Origin: an uncultured Thiotrichaceae bacterium
GTDB lineage: Bacteria > Pseudomonadota > Gammaproteobacteria > Thiotrichales > Thiotrichaceae
Reading direction: 5' to 3'
Assembly (NCBI GenBank): GCA_902727985.1
Contig: CACVAY010000127.1
Span: forward strand, 7,795 to 68,675
DNA length: 60,881 bases
The notes beneath the pieces were generated by a model that was given only the letters and a program-made list of their open reading frames with translations, was not told the origin of the DNA and searched no databases. The position numbers were made by a program, and so were the translations under genes. Positions 1 through 8,959 of this stretch are shown here, one piece after another; the first letter of the stretch is position 1; each line of letters begins with the position of its first letter.

Positions 1-40
1 ATGCTTGGCTATGACTTCGATGGGATAAAGGCGTAAAACT

Positions 41-589
41 ATGTTACCAAAACTCGTCATTTTGGATCGAGACGGGGTTATCAATGAAGACTCTGATCAA
101 TACATTAAATCTCCCGCAGAATGGATTCCGATTCCAGCTAGTTTAGAAGCTATCGCCAAACTCAATACAGCAGGGATTTTAGTCGGTGTTGCCACGAATC
201 AATCTGGGATCGCTCGCGGCTATTATGATGAACAAACACTCGCGGATATGCATAAAAAAATGCAGACCTTATTAGCTTCACGAGGCGGACATATTGATAG
301 CATCCGTTACTGTTCACACGGGCCAGACAATAGCTGCGAATGCCGAAAGCCCAAAGCAGGCATGTTACTGGATATCATCCAGCACTTAGGCATGGCAAAG
401 TCAGAATGTATTTTTATTGGGGATACTTTAAGCGATTCTCAAGCAGCAAATAATGCAGCCATTGACTTTGCTTTAGTAAAAACCGGAAAAGGGAAACGTA
501 CCCTGAGAAATAACCCCAACTTTCTCCAAAACACGCCTGTATTTCAATCATTGGCAGATTATGTTGAACAGCTTGGCCTCAGCGTTTAG
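41..589 (+). CDS. gmhB: D-glycero-beta-D-manno-heptose 1,7-bisphosphate 7-phosphatase
   Basis: GmhB removes the C7 phosphate in ADP-heptose synthesis, which supplies the LPS inner core. It is cytoplasmic and belongs to the HAD superfamily. The 182-residue product has the HAD nucleophile motif LDRDGVIN (D9 and D11), the second-motif region ATNQSGIARG, the lysine motif CRKPKAGM and the metal motif IFIGDTLSD (D129, D133). A Cys/His cluster (C91, H93, C99, C101) matches the structural zinc site of GmhB. Length is normal. The ATG at 41 is preceded by AAAGG. The end of some other gene lies immediately upstream, but too little of it is in the window to identify. It converges on msbA with a 13-nt gap. 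Confidence 0.95.
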   Translation: MLPKLVILDRDGVINEDSDQYIKSPAEWIPIPASLEAIAKLNTAGILVGVATNQSGIARGYYDEQTLADMHKKMQTLLASRGGHIDSIRYCSHGPDNSCECRKPKAGMLLDIIQHLGMAKSECIFIGDTLSDSQAANNAAIDFALVKTGKGKRTLRNNPNFLQNTPVFQSLADYVEQLGLSV

Positions 590-602
590 CCCCTAAAACT
601 TG

Positions 603-2348
603 CTAGTTATTAAATTGATTCTGATAGAGGTTCGCATACTGCCCGTCATTCTCCAACAACTCCGTATGTGTGCCAGCCTCCACAATTTCACCTTTCGCCA
701 TTACAATGATCTTGTCAGCATTTTCAATAGTAGAAAGTCTATGCGCAATGATGATTGTTGTTCGATTGAGTTTTAGATTTTCCAAAGCTGCCTGCACAAG
801 CTTTTCGGATTCATTATCCAAAGCCGATGTTGCTTCATCCAGAATCAATATCGGGGCATCTTTGTATAAAGCTCTGGCAATGGCGATACGTTGACGCTGC
901 CCACCTGAGAGCTTGACCCCATCCTCGCCAATATCGGTATTTAATCCATGCGGCATTTCATCGATAAAGATTTTAGCATTCGCTGATTCAATCGCGGCAT
1001 TGACACGCGCATCATCAATCCCATCTTCACCATAGGCTATATTGTTAGCTAGTGTTCCATTAAACAAGGTCACATCCTGGCTTACCAGTGCAATATTACG
1101 CCGCAAGTCAGCAAGTGAAAGGTCAGCAATATTGATACCATCGATACGAATTTCTCCCTCATTGATTTCATATAATCGAGGTAACAAATTCGCCATGGTG
1201 GTTTTCCCACTGCCTGATGAACCAACTAAGGCAATCGTTTGATTAGCTTCAATGTTTAAGGACAGCTTATTGATGGCATGCACCTCTGCTTCATCATATT
1301 GGAATAACACATTATCGAACTCGATATTCCCTTTTAACAGCACATCTTGATTTGCCGCTTTTTGTTCTTTTTCACCAACGGTATCTATTAAACCAAACAC
1401 GCTCTCTGCCGCGGCCAAACTGCGTTGCAACGGCTCATTGACTTTTGTTAATCGTTTTATCGGCGCTAATAATAAACCTAGAGCGCCAAAGAACGACATA
1501 AACGTCCCCACTGACATTTGCTCTGCTTCTATACGATTGGTACTTAAATAAATAATGTAAGCCATGACAAAGGCACTAATCATTTCAACAATAGGAACAC
1601 TCAGTGAAGAGGCGGTTTGAAATTTCATTTGATAGCGACGCACCCAGTTCGCTACTTCTTTCATACGCTGACGTTCGTAATCCTGCCCCCCAAACATTTT
1701 GACTTCTTTATGACCCCGTATTGCCTCACCTAAGACATGATTCATATTGCCAAAGCTTTCCTGTGATTTATTACTCGCGACCCGTAAACGCTTGCCGATG
1801 AAATAAACCACCGCCGCAATGACCGGCACAAATGCAAATAAGATAAGACTGAGTTTCCAGTCCAGATAGAACATCCAGGCAATGAGACCAATAACCTGTA
1901 CACTATCACGCACTAATGTGACCAATACTGTCGTAGCGGATGCTGTTACTTGCGAAACATCATTGGTAAATTTTGAGATAATTCTGCCAACGGCATTATT
2001 ATCAAAAAATGTGGTCTTTTGGGTGATCACGCGATCAAACATGGTTAATCGTAAATCCATAACGACTTTGCTAGAAACCCAGGCAAATGCAATGGTGCTG
2101 ACAAAGCTGGTCAAGCCTCTAACCGAAAAAAGAAGCAATAGAACAATAGGCATCCAGAAGATATAGTCTTCGTTTTTTTCAACAAAAGCGCCATCCAAAA
2201 GTGGCTTCATCATTGCGGCAATAGCAGGCTGTGTAATGGCCAGCAAGACGGTTGCCAAGATTCCTACAATGAATAATGCACGATAGGGCTTTAGTTGACG
2301 TAGCAATCTCAGGTACAAGTTCTTGCTATTGACGATAGAGTCATTCAT
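603..2348 (-). CDS. msbA: Lipid A export ATP-binding/permease MsbA
   Basis: MsbA is an inner-membrane homodimeric ABC exporter that flips lipid A-core from the cytoplasmic to the periplasmic leaflet. The 581-residue protein has an N-terminal six-helix membrane domain (about residues 20-310) and a C-terminal nucleotide-binding domain. The latter shows Walker A GSSGSGKTT (near 376), signature LSGGQRQR (480), Walker B ILILDEATSALD (500) and an H-loop histidine in IIAHRLST. The half-transporter length and the high similarity to the MsbA subfamily make other ABC exporters less likely. The gene lies alone, with no lpxK behind it; it converges on gmhB and is divergent from trpD. Related heptose and lipid A genes (gmhB, lpxL, lptFG) occur elsewhere in the window. 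Confidence 0.93.
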   Translation of the reverse strand: MNDSIVNSKNLYLRLLRQLKPYRALFIVGILATVLLAITQPAIAAMMKPLLDGAFVEKNEDYIFWMPIVLLLLFSVRGLTSFVSTIAFAWVSSKVVMDLRLTMFDRVITQKTTFFDNNAVGRIISKFTNDVSQVTASATTVLVTLVRDSVQVIGLIAWMFYLDWKLSLILFAFVPVIAAVVYFIGKRLRVASNKSQESFGNMNHVLGEAIRGHKEVKMFGGQDYERQRMKEVANWVRRYQMKFQTASSLSVPIVEMISAFVMAYIIYLSTNRIEAEQMSVGTFMSFFGALGLLLAPIKRLTKVNEPLQRSLAAAESVFGLIDTVGEKEQKAANQDVLLKGNIEFDNVLFQYDEAEVHAINKLSLNIEANQTIALVGSSGSGKTTMANLLPRLYEINEGEIRIDGINIADLSLADLRRNIALVSQDVTLFNGTLANNIAYGEDGIDDARVNAAIESANAKIFIDEMPHGLNTDIGEDGVKLSGGQRQRIAIARALYKDAPILILDEATSALDNESEKLVQAALENLKLNRTTIIIAHRLSTIENADKIIVMAKGEIVEAGTHTELLENDGQYANLYQNQFNN

Positions 2349-2511
2349 ATAGGTCGGATCTAAAAATAAACGGATTCACATATGGAGTCATTGACTGTGT
2401 CTGGGGCCCTTAGCCTGCTAAATTTCCCCCAACCTATTCATAGATTCCAATAAAATAGTCCGGCATGATAGCATTAGCGCTATTTTTATTTACACTTAAA
2501 AAGAAATTCGC

Positions 2512-3525
2512 ATGAATCTCCAAACCACCATCAATAAAGTCATTGAGAAACAAGACCTCACTGCCCCTGAAATGCACAATGCCATGCAGACCATCATGAC
2601 AGGGGAAGCCACTCCTGCGCAGATTGGAGGGTTTCTTGTTGCACTGCGCATGAAAGGCGAAACGGTTGAAGAAATTACCGCAGCAGCTAATGTCATGCGG
2701 GAGTTGTCCGCGAAAGTCACGATTGATTCTGACTCTGCTGTCGATATCGTGGGCACAGGTGGTGATGGCTCAGGCACTTTTAATATTTCCACCGCAAGCA
2801 TCTTCGTCACAGCCGCAGCGGGTGGTACGGTCGCTAAACACGGTAATCGCTCTGTTTCCAGTAAATCGGGGGCTGCCGACTTACTAGAAGCAGCAGGCAT
2901 CAATCTTGCCATTACACCCGAGCAAGTCGCTGAATGTATCAATGAACTTGGCGTTGGTTTTATGTTTGCGCAGAATCACCACAGTGCGATGCGGCATGCT
3001 ATTGGTGCACGTAAAGAACTCGCTACTCGTACGATCTTCAACCTGCTCGGTCCTCTGACAAATCCCGCATCGGCACCCAATATGGTTCTCGGGGTATTTT
3101 CTGAACATTGGGTTACGCCTTTAGCGCATGTTTTAAAGGAATTAGGCTGTAATCATGCCATGGTGGTGCATGCTGACGACGGCATGGATGAAATCAGCAT
3201 TAATGGCGCAACCTCTGTTGCAGAACTCAAAGATGGGGAGGTTAGTCAATACCGGATCCAACCCGAAGATTTTGGCTTTACCTCTGCCTCTCTCGATACG
3301 ATTACCGTCGATTCTCCCGAAGAAAGTCTAGCGATGATTCAAGGAGTATTCGCGGGTGACGAATCACCGGCTCGACACATCGTAGCGATGAATGCTGGTG
3401 CGGCGATTTATGTTGCAGGTCTAGCCTATTCTCATGCCGCAGGTGTGAAACTCGCGCTTGCAACCATGGATGATGGTTCCGCAGCTGCAAAACTTGATGC
3501 TCTTAAAAACAAAACCAATAGCTAA
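2512..3525 (+). CDS. trpD: Anthranilate phosphoribosyltransferase
   Basis: TrpD transfers phosphoribose from PRPP to anthranilate, the second committed step of tryptophan synthesis. The 337-residue protein has the PRPP/Mg loop GTGGDGSGTFNIST (81-94) and the anthranilate-site stretch KHGNRSVSSKSGAADLL (109-125), with the family's normal length. It is a stand-alone enzyme, not fused to TrpG. trpC follows after 3 nt, so the two form a trpDC unit. trpE and trpG are not in the window. The 163-nt divergent spacer to msbA should hold both promoters. No tryptophan-codon-rich leader peptide is visible there, so classical attenuation is not supported. Confidence 0.95.
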   Translation: MNLQTTINKVIEKQDLTAPEMHNAMQTIMTGEATPAQIGGFLVALRMKGETVEEITAAANVMRELSAKVTIDSDSAVDIVGTGGDGSGTFNISTASIFVTAAAGGTVAKHGNRSVSSKSGAADLLEAAGINLAITPEQVAECINELGVGFMFAQNHHSAMRHAIGARKELATRTIFNLLGPLTNPASAPNMVLGVFSEHWVTPLAHVLKELGCNHAMVVHADDGMDEISINGATSVAELKDGEVSQYRIQPEDFGFTSASLDTITVDSPEESLAMIQGVFAGDESPARHIVAMNAGAAIYVAGLAYSHAAGVKLALATMDDGSAAAKLDALKNKTNS

Positions 3526-3528
3526 ACC

Positions 3529-4326
3529 ATGACTGACACCCCTGATATTCTGAAAAAAATTCTTGCAACCAAGCAGGAAGAAATCGCCGAACGTAGCCAA
3601 CAAAACTCGTTGAGTGATTTAAAACACGCCTGTAAAGACTCACCTATCGTTCGCCCTTTTGTGCAAGCAATGCGAGACAAAATCCAACAAGGTGAGCCTG
3701 CGGTTATCTCTGAAATCAAGAAAGCATCGCCGAGTAAAGGGGTGATGCGTGAAAATTTCATCCCTGCTGAGATAGCGAAAAGTTATGAACAAGGTGGAGC
3801 ATGCTGCTTATCTGTTTTAACTGATGCGCAATATTTCCAAGGCCATGAAGATTACCTGCAACAAGCACGTAATGCGTGTTCACTTCCCGTATTACGCAAA
3901 GACTTTACAATAGATCCCTATCAGGTTTATGAGGCTCGTAGCATTGGCGCTGACTGTATTCTACTCATTGTCGCAGCATTGGACGATGCTCAGCTCTCAG
4001 AACTTTACCAACTCGCAACTGAATTAGGCATGGATGCCCTTATTGAAGTACACGATGCGGCTGAGTTAGAGCGCGGCATGAAACTGGATGCTCCTTGGAT
4101 TGGCATCAATAATCGTAATTTACGCACCTTTGAGACATCACTCGATACAACTTTAGAGTTACTTAAGACATTAGATGATGACTGCATGGTTGTTACTGAA
4201 AGCGGCATTCTTACTGTAGAGCATGTGCAATTGATGCGTGATAATCATGTCAATGCTTTTCTGGTTGGCGAAGCGTTCATGCGTGCAGAACAACCTGGTG
4301 AAGAATTGCATCGCTTATTTTACTAA
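3529..4326 (+). CDS. trpC: Indole-3-glycerol phosphate synthase
   Basis: TrpC closes the indole ring of CdRP to indole-3-glycerol phosphate in tryptophan synthesis. It is a cytoplasmic TIM barrel. The 265-residue protein contains the signature [10 protein letters not shown] (62-71), the [11 protein letters not shown] block (about 122-132) holding the catalytic lysine, [11 protein letters not shown], and the C-terminal ESGI and LVGEAFMRA phosphate-binding segments. It is monofunctional, without a TrpF domain. It is only 3 nt behind trpD, so the two are co-transcribed. The following 97 nt before lgt show no strong terminator. Confidence 0.95.
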   Translation: MTDTPDILKKILATKQEEIAERSQQNSLSDLKHACKDSPIVRPFVQAMRDKIQQGEPAVISEIKKASPSKGVMRENFIPAEIAKSYEQGGACCLSVLTDAQYFQGHEDYLQQARNACSLPVLRKDFTIDPYQVYEARSIGADCILLIVAALDDAQLSELYQLATELGMDALIEVHDAAELERGMKLDAPWIGINNRNLRTFETSLDTTLELLKTLDDDCMVVTESGILTVEHVQLMRDNHVNAFLVGEAFMRAEQPGEELHRLFY

Positions 4327-4423
4327 TCACATACGACAATGATTCTTTCGCCTTTAACTCGCAAAAGGGTCATGACAAACTGTTCTAAAACATTGTGATA
4401 CACACTTAAGAAAATATAATTTT

Positions 4424-5215
4424 ATGATAACGCATCCTAATATTGATCCCGTAGCACTCCAGCTCGGCCCTCTTGCGGTTCACTGGTACGGCATCATGTA
4501 TGTGATCGGCTTTTTAGGTTTCTTGTTTCTCGGTAAATACCGAGCAAGAAAACCCGGCAGCCCCGTGACTCCAGACCAAGTCGATGACCTGATGTTTTAT
4601 GGCGCACTCGGTGTTGTCGTTGGTGGACGCCTTGGCTACATCATCTTCTATAACTTCCAAGCCTTCCTGCAAGACCCGATGCTGCTATTTCGTATCGGCG
4701 AAGGAGGCATGAGCTTTCATGGCGGGTTACTTGGCGTACTGCTTGCCGCTTTATGGCTTTCTCGCAAATGGAATCTGAAGTTTCTGCAAATTGGTGATTT
4801 TATAGCGCCAATGGTACCCATTGGTTTAGGTGCAGGACGCATTGGCAACTTCATCAACCAGGAGCTCTGGGGGAAACCTACTGCGGGTGACTGGGGGGTT
4901 GTTTTCCCAAAAGCAGCAGATGGTTTAGCTCGACACCCCACACAACTTTATGAGGCTGCACTAGAAGGCTTGGCACTATTTTTAATTCTGTGGTTCTTCT
5001 CAAGCAAACCACGCCCATTAGGTGCGGTATCGGGCATGTTCCTCTTGTTCTACGGATTATTCCGTGGTTTTGTGGAATTCTTCCGCTTACCTGATGAACA
5101 TATTGGTTATCTTGCCTTTGGCTGGTTTACCCAAGGCATGCTGCTATCCTTACCCATGATTATTGCAGGCATCGCCTTACTGGTGTTTGCAGTGAAAAAA
5201 GGCAAAACAGCATGA
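4424..5215 (+). CDS. lgt: Prolipoprotein diacylglyceryl transferase
   Basis: Lgt transfers diacylglycerol from phosphatidylglycerol to the lipobox cysteine of prolipoproteins, the first step of lipoprotein maturation in the inner membrane. The 263-residue protein is polytopic. It shows [11 protein letters not shown] near the N-terminus, SFHGGLLG (His-Gly loop) and the Lgt signature [17 protein letters not shown]. Lipoprotein clients in this window include BamE, ApbE and PilP. The stop overlaps the thyA start by 4 nt (ATGA). The lgt-thyA pair is conserved in many gammaproteobacteria, which supports both calls. Confidence 0.95.
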   Translation: MITHPNIDPVALQLGPLAVHWYGIMYVIGFLGFLFLGKYRARKPGSPVTPDQVDDLMFYGALGVVVGGRLGYIIFYNFQAFLQDPMLLFRIGEGGMSFHGGLLGVLLAALWLSRKWNLKFLQIGDFIAPMVPIGLGAGRIGNFINQELWGKPTAGDWGVVFPKAADGLARHPTQLYEAALEGLALFLILWFFSSKPRPLGAVSGMFLLFYGLFRGFVEFFRLPDEHIGYLAFGWFTQGMLLSLPMIIAGIALLVFAVKKGKTA

Positions 5216-6006
5216 AGCAATATCTCGACTTAATGCGCCATGTGCGTGATAACGGTACCTTCAAAGAAGATCGTACGGGTACAGGCACAACTTCTGTTTT
5301 TGGTCATCAAATGCGTTTTAATTTGCGTGAAGGCTTCCCCTTGGTGACCACCAAGAAATGCCACTTACGCTCAATCATTCATGAACTCTTATGGTTCTTG
5401 AAAGGTGATACCAATATCAACTATCTCAAAGAAAATGGCGTACGAATTTGGGATGAATGGGCGGATGAAGATGGCAACTTAGGCCCTGTATATGGTTATC
5501 AATGGCGCTCATGGCCAACACCTGATGGTGGACATGTTGATCAAATTTCCCAAATCATTGATCAAATCAAGAACACCCCTGATTCTCGCCGCATTATTGT
5601 GAGCGCATGGAATGTCGCTGAAATTGAGAATATGGCGCTCCCACCTTGCCATGCTTTTTTCCAATTTTATGTTGCTGATGGAAAACTCTCGTGCCAGCTC
5701 TATCAACGTAGTGCCGACATCTTCTTAGGTGTACCGTTTAATATCGCCTCTTATGCCCTATTAACGATGATGGTTGCTCAGGTTACTGGCCTGGAAGTCG
5801 GTGATTTTGTACATACATTGGGAGATGCGCATTTATATTCCAATCACATGGAGCAAACCGATTTGCAGCTTAGTCGTGAGCCTTATCCTATGCCCACCAT
5901 GCACATCAATCCAGAAATAAACTCAATTTTCGATTTCACGATTGATGATTTTGAATTACAGGATTATCAAAGTCATCCACATATCAAAGGTCTGGTAGCC
6001 GTTTAA
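5212..6006 (+). CDS. thyA: Thymidylate synthase
   Basis: ThyA methylates dUMP to dTMP using methylene-tetrahydrofolate. At 264 residues it matches the E. coli enzyme in length, and the catalytic cysteine falls at the same number, C146 in [13 protein letters not shown]. Other visible family blocks are EDRTGTGT, the [19 protein letters not shown] segment and the C-terminal [10 protein letters not shown] tail that closes over the active site. The ATG overlaps the lgt stop (ATGA), which implies translational coupling. recG begins 5 nt downstream. Confidence 0.97.
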   Translation: MKQYLDLMRHVRDNGTFKEDRTGTGTTSVFGHQMRFNLREGFPLVTTKKCHLRSIIHELLWFLKGDTNINYLKENGVRIWDEWADEDGNLGPVYGYQWRSWPTPDGGHVDQISQIIDQIKNTPDSRRIIVSAWNVAEIENMALPPCHAFFQFYVADGKLSCQLYQRSADIFLGVPFNIASYALLTMMVAQVTGLEVGDFVHTLGDAHLYSNHMEQTDLQLSREPYPMPTMHINPEINSIFDFTIDDFELQDYQSHPHIKGLVAV

Positions 6007-6011
6007 AACAC

Positions 6012-8099
6012 ATGGCAAACTCCGCATTGAACACTTCACTTTCGGCGCCAGTTACTTCGCTTAAAGGTGTAGGCCCACACATTGCGGTAAAACTCGAAAA
6101 ACTAGGCATTTCGCAAATACAGGATCTCCTCTTCCACTTGCCGCTACGCTATCAAGACCGCACCCGTATCCACAATATCAGCAATGTAACGGCTGGGCAG
6201 GAAGTACTCGTCGAAGGCGTAGTAGAGAGTTGCAACATAGTCATGCGCCGCCGTCGTATGATGATTTGTCAAATCTCAGACCAAACCGGGCGTATGACCT
6301 TACGCTTCTTCCATTTCTCTAGTGCGCAACAAAAGAGTCTTGCCACTGGCACAGAAATTCGATGTTTTGGCGAGGTGAGACAAGGGCCAAACATGCTTGA
6401 AATGGTACACCCTGAGTACACACAAGCAGACAATACCTCACGCTTGCAACTCAGTGATACCTTAACCGCTAGCTATCCATCAACAGATCGTTTGCAACAA
6501 CGTAGTCTTCGCAAGTTTATTACTCAGGCTTTGAGCCAATTAACCGAACTTGGTGATTTACTTCCCCCAAGCCTGCAAAGCAAATACCAACTTCCGGCCT
6601 TAAACGAAGCGATTAAAACGATCCATGAGCCACCACCGGAGGCGGATGTTTTTGCCTTATTAAACGGCCAACATCCTGCTCAACGCCGCTTAATATTTGA
6701 AGAAATGCTAGCTCACCACCTCAGCTTGCGCCAATTACGCCAACATACGCAAAACCTGCCTGGCATGCCCATGCAAGCCAAGGTTCAAAGCTATCAACAA
6801 CTATTAAAAAGCCTGCCCTTTCAGCTTACACAAGCACAACATCGTGTCATCGCAGAAATTCACGGCGACATGCAAAATAGCTGGCCAATGAACCGCTTGG
6901 TACAAGGTGATGTCGGTTCGGGTAAAACACTAGTTGCTGCAGCAGCTGCATTATTGGCAATCGATAATGGCTATCAAGTTGCCATTATGGCACCGACTGA
7001 AATTCTAGCTGAACAGCACTTTGTGAATTTCCAGACTTGGCTTGAGCCTTTGAATATTCAAGTCGGCATCGTCTCGGGTAAACAAACCGCTAAAGAAAAA
7101 CGTTCACAACGGGAAAATTTACAACTCGGCCTGTCTCGTTTAGTCGTAGGAACACACGCTCTCTTCCAAAAAGATGTAATTTTCCAATCCTTAGGTTTAC
7201 TCGTTATTGATGAGCAACACCGTTTTGGCGTTGATCAACGCCTTGCCTTGCGCGAAAAAGGCAAACAAGAAGATGCGTATCCTCATCAGCTCATTATGAC
7301 TGCTACCCCCATTCCACGCACACTCGCAATGACGACCTGTGCGGATCTGGATTATTCAGTCATTGATGAATTGCCACCTGGGAGACAAGCTATTACAACC
7401 GTAGCCATCCCTATTGAAAGACGTGATGAAATCATTGCCCGTATCCGTGGCGTCATCGAAGAAGGACGTCAGGTCTATTGGGTTTGTACCTTGATTGAAG
7501 AATCAGAAGCCTTACAATGCCAAGCCGCAGAAGATGCCTTCGAGCAATTAAAAGAAAACTTACCGACTCTCAATGTTGGACTGGTACACGGTCGGATGAA
7601 ACCTGCTGAAAAAGAAGCCTCCATGCAAGCCTTCAAGGAAGCTAAAATTGACCTGCTGATTGCGACAACCGTTATCGAGGTTGGCGTCGATGTTCCCAAT
7701 GCCAGCTTGATGGTGATTGAAAATGCAGAGCGTTTAGGATTAGCGCAACTGCATCAATTGCGTGGTCGTGTGGGTCGTGGTACAGCCGCCAGTAGCTGTG
7801 TATTGCTTTACCAGCCACCTTTATCAAAACATGCGCATAAACGGATAGATGCCTTACGCAAGAGTAGCGACGGCTTTGAACTGGCGCGAATCGATCTGGA
7901 AATTCGCGGCCCAGGAGAAGTATTCGGTACGCGCCAAACTGGAGAATTACAATTCCGCATTGCCGATTTAATGCGCGACCAGGTCTTACTACCTGATGTA
8001 CAAACTGCGGCGGAAGAGCTTCTGAACATCGCCCCGGAAGTCTCACCACAACTCATAAAACGCTGGATCAACCGAGCAGAGGAATATTCCAATGTCTAA
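6012..8099 (+). CDS. recG: ATP-dependent DNA helicase RecG
   Basis: RecG is a superfamily 2 double-stranded DNA translocase that regresses stalled forks and processes recombination intermediates. The 695-residue protein has the N-terminal wedge/OB domain (LLFHLPLRYQDRT onward), Walker A GDVGSGKT, the DEQH-type Walker B (VIDEQHRFG), motif III MTATPIPRTLAM and the C-terminal helicase motif VI (QLRGRVGRG). Its length is typical. It follows thyA by 5 nt and its end overlaps thiD by 8 nt, so lgt-thyA-recG-thiD looks like a single transcript, although the functions are unrelated. Confidence 0.96.
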   Translation: MANSALNTSLSAPVTSLKGVGPHIAVKLEKLGISQIQDLLFHLPLRYQDRTRIHNISNVTAGQEVLVEGVVESCNIVMRRRRMMICQISDQTGRMTLRFFHFSSAQQKSLATGTEIRCFGEVRQGPNMLEMVHPEYTQADNTSRLQLSDTLTASYPSTDRLQQRSLRKFITQALSQLTELGDLLPPSLQSKYQLPALNEAIKTIHEPPPEADVFALLNGQHPAQRRLIFEEMLAHHLSLRQLRQHTQNLPGMPMQAKVQSYQQLLKSLPFQLTQAQHRVIAEIHGDMQNSWPMNRLVQGDVGSGKTLVAAAAALLAIDNGYQVAIMAPTEILAEQHFVNFQTWLEPLNIQVGIVSGKQTAKEKRSQRENLQLGLSRLVVGTHALFQKDVIFQSLGLLVIDEQHRFGVDQRLALREKGKQEDAYPHQLIMTATPIPRTLAMTTCADLDYSVIDELPPGRQAITTVAIPIERRDEIIARIRGVIEEGRQVYWVCTLIEESEALQCQAAEDAFEQLKENLPTLNVGLVHGRMKPAEKEASMQAFKEAKIDLLIATTVIEVGVDVPNASLMVIENAERLGLAQLHQLRGRVGRGTAASSCVLLYQPPLSKHAHKRIDALRKSSDGFELARIDLEIRGPGEVFGTRQTGELQFRIADLMRDQVLLPDVQTAAEELLNIAPEVSPQLIKRWINRAEEYSNV

Positions 8100-8856
8100 A
8101 CGTCCTACTGTACTGTGCTTTTCGGGCCATGATCCTTCTGGTGGGGCGGGCATTCAAGCTGATATTGAAGCCATCAAAGCACAGGGCTGCCATGCCCTCA
8201 GTGTCATCACCTGTTTAACACGACAAGATACGCATAATATTTTCAACATTTCGCCCTGTTCAACTGAAACTATCAAGCAACACGCTCAAACCCTCTTTGA
8301 GGATATTGAAATTGATGCCATAAAAATTGGTTTAATCGGTGAGGCAAAGATAGCCTTAGCCCTTAGTGAGGTTCTCTCCGAGCACCCTGATGTTCCTGTT
8401 ATTTTTGACCCTGTATTGGCCGCAGGTGGCGGGTATGAATTTGCCAGCGAACAATTACTGGATACTATCAAAAGCAAACTACTCCCCCTTACCACTGTTA
8501 TCACACCCAATACTCAGGAAACGATGCGATTAACGGAAACTTCTGTTTGGAATAATGCGGCCCACATTTTTTCAGCGCGGGGAGTAAAATACACGCTAAT
8601 CACTGGCACCCATGAAAACGCCACTGCTGTTACGAATCGACTTTTCAACCATAACAAATTACTAACAGAACACGTATGGGGACGTCTCCCGAAGACTTAC
8701 CACGGCTCTGGCTGTACGTTAGCTTCTTCGCTAGCAGCCAATATTGCCAAGGGTTTATCTATCGAAGATGCTGCTTATAAGGCTCAGGATTACACATGGC
8801 AGAGCTTAAAAAATAGTTTCCAGATAAGTTCAGGGCAAGCGATCCCCTTACGCTAA
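8092..8856 (+). CDS. thiD: Hydroxymethylpyrimidine/phosphomethylpyrimidine kinase
   Basis: ThiD phosphorylates HMP and HMP-phosphate to HMP-pyrophosphate for thiamine synthesis. The 254-residue protein has the ribokinase-fold N-terminal motif SGHDPSGGAGIQAD, the substrate-facing IKIGLIG segment and the C-terminal anion-hole/catalytic motif YHGSGCTLASSLAA. The start overlaps the recG end by 8 nt. There is no fused ThiE domain, no other thi gene nearby and no TPP riboswitch ahead of it, so the gene is probably expressed with recG. Confidence 0.92.
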   Translation: MSKRPTVLCFSGHDPSGGAGIQADIEAIKAQGCHALSVITCLTRQDTHNIFNISPCSTETIKQHAQTLFEDIEIDAIKIGLIGEAKIALALSEVLSEHPDVPVIFDPVLAAGGGYEFASEQLLDTIKSKLLPLTTVITPNTQETMRLTETSVWNNAAHIFSARGVKYTLITGTHENATAVTNRLFNHNKLLTEHVWGRLPKTYHGSGCTLASSLAANIAKGLSIEDAAYKAQDYTWQSLKNSFQISSGQAIPLR

Positions 8857-8902
8857 GAAACATCATGCACCATTAGTCGAAGCGTGTTGAGTTTACGTGG
8901 CA

Positions 8903-8929
8903 TTTACACTTACACTAGCGCGATATAAT
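8903..8929 (+). promoter_or_regulatory. Candidate sigma-70 promoter for pilB
   Basis: TTTACA (8903-8908) and a perfect TATAAT (8924-8929) are separated by 15 nt, shorter than the ideal 17. The predicted transcript start, near 8936, lies after the GTG at 8897, so translation must begin later (ATG 8960). Confidence 0.4.
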
Positions 8930-8959
8930 AAAAACAATAACAAAGGGCTATTCACTACC

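Noticed and set aside
1-36. Possible 3' end of an upstream gene (stop at 28 or at 36 depending on frame)
   Set aside because: Only 8-11 codons are visible, and none of the frames can be matched to a family. glyS is a usual gmhB neighbour, but the residues do not confirm it.
2382-2490. Possible trp leader: a 23-codon frame (2382-2453) followed by an ATAGC/GCTAT hairpin and T-rich tail
   Set aside because: The frame has no tryptophan codon, the stem is only 5 bp, and no competing antiterminator is visible, so attenuation is not supported.
8897-8959. GTG start giving PilB 21 extra residues
   Set aside because: This stretch contains a TATAAT promoter element, and the peptide is low-complexity Asn/Lys-rich, unlike PilB N-termini.
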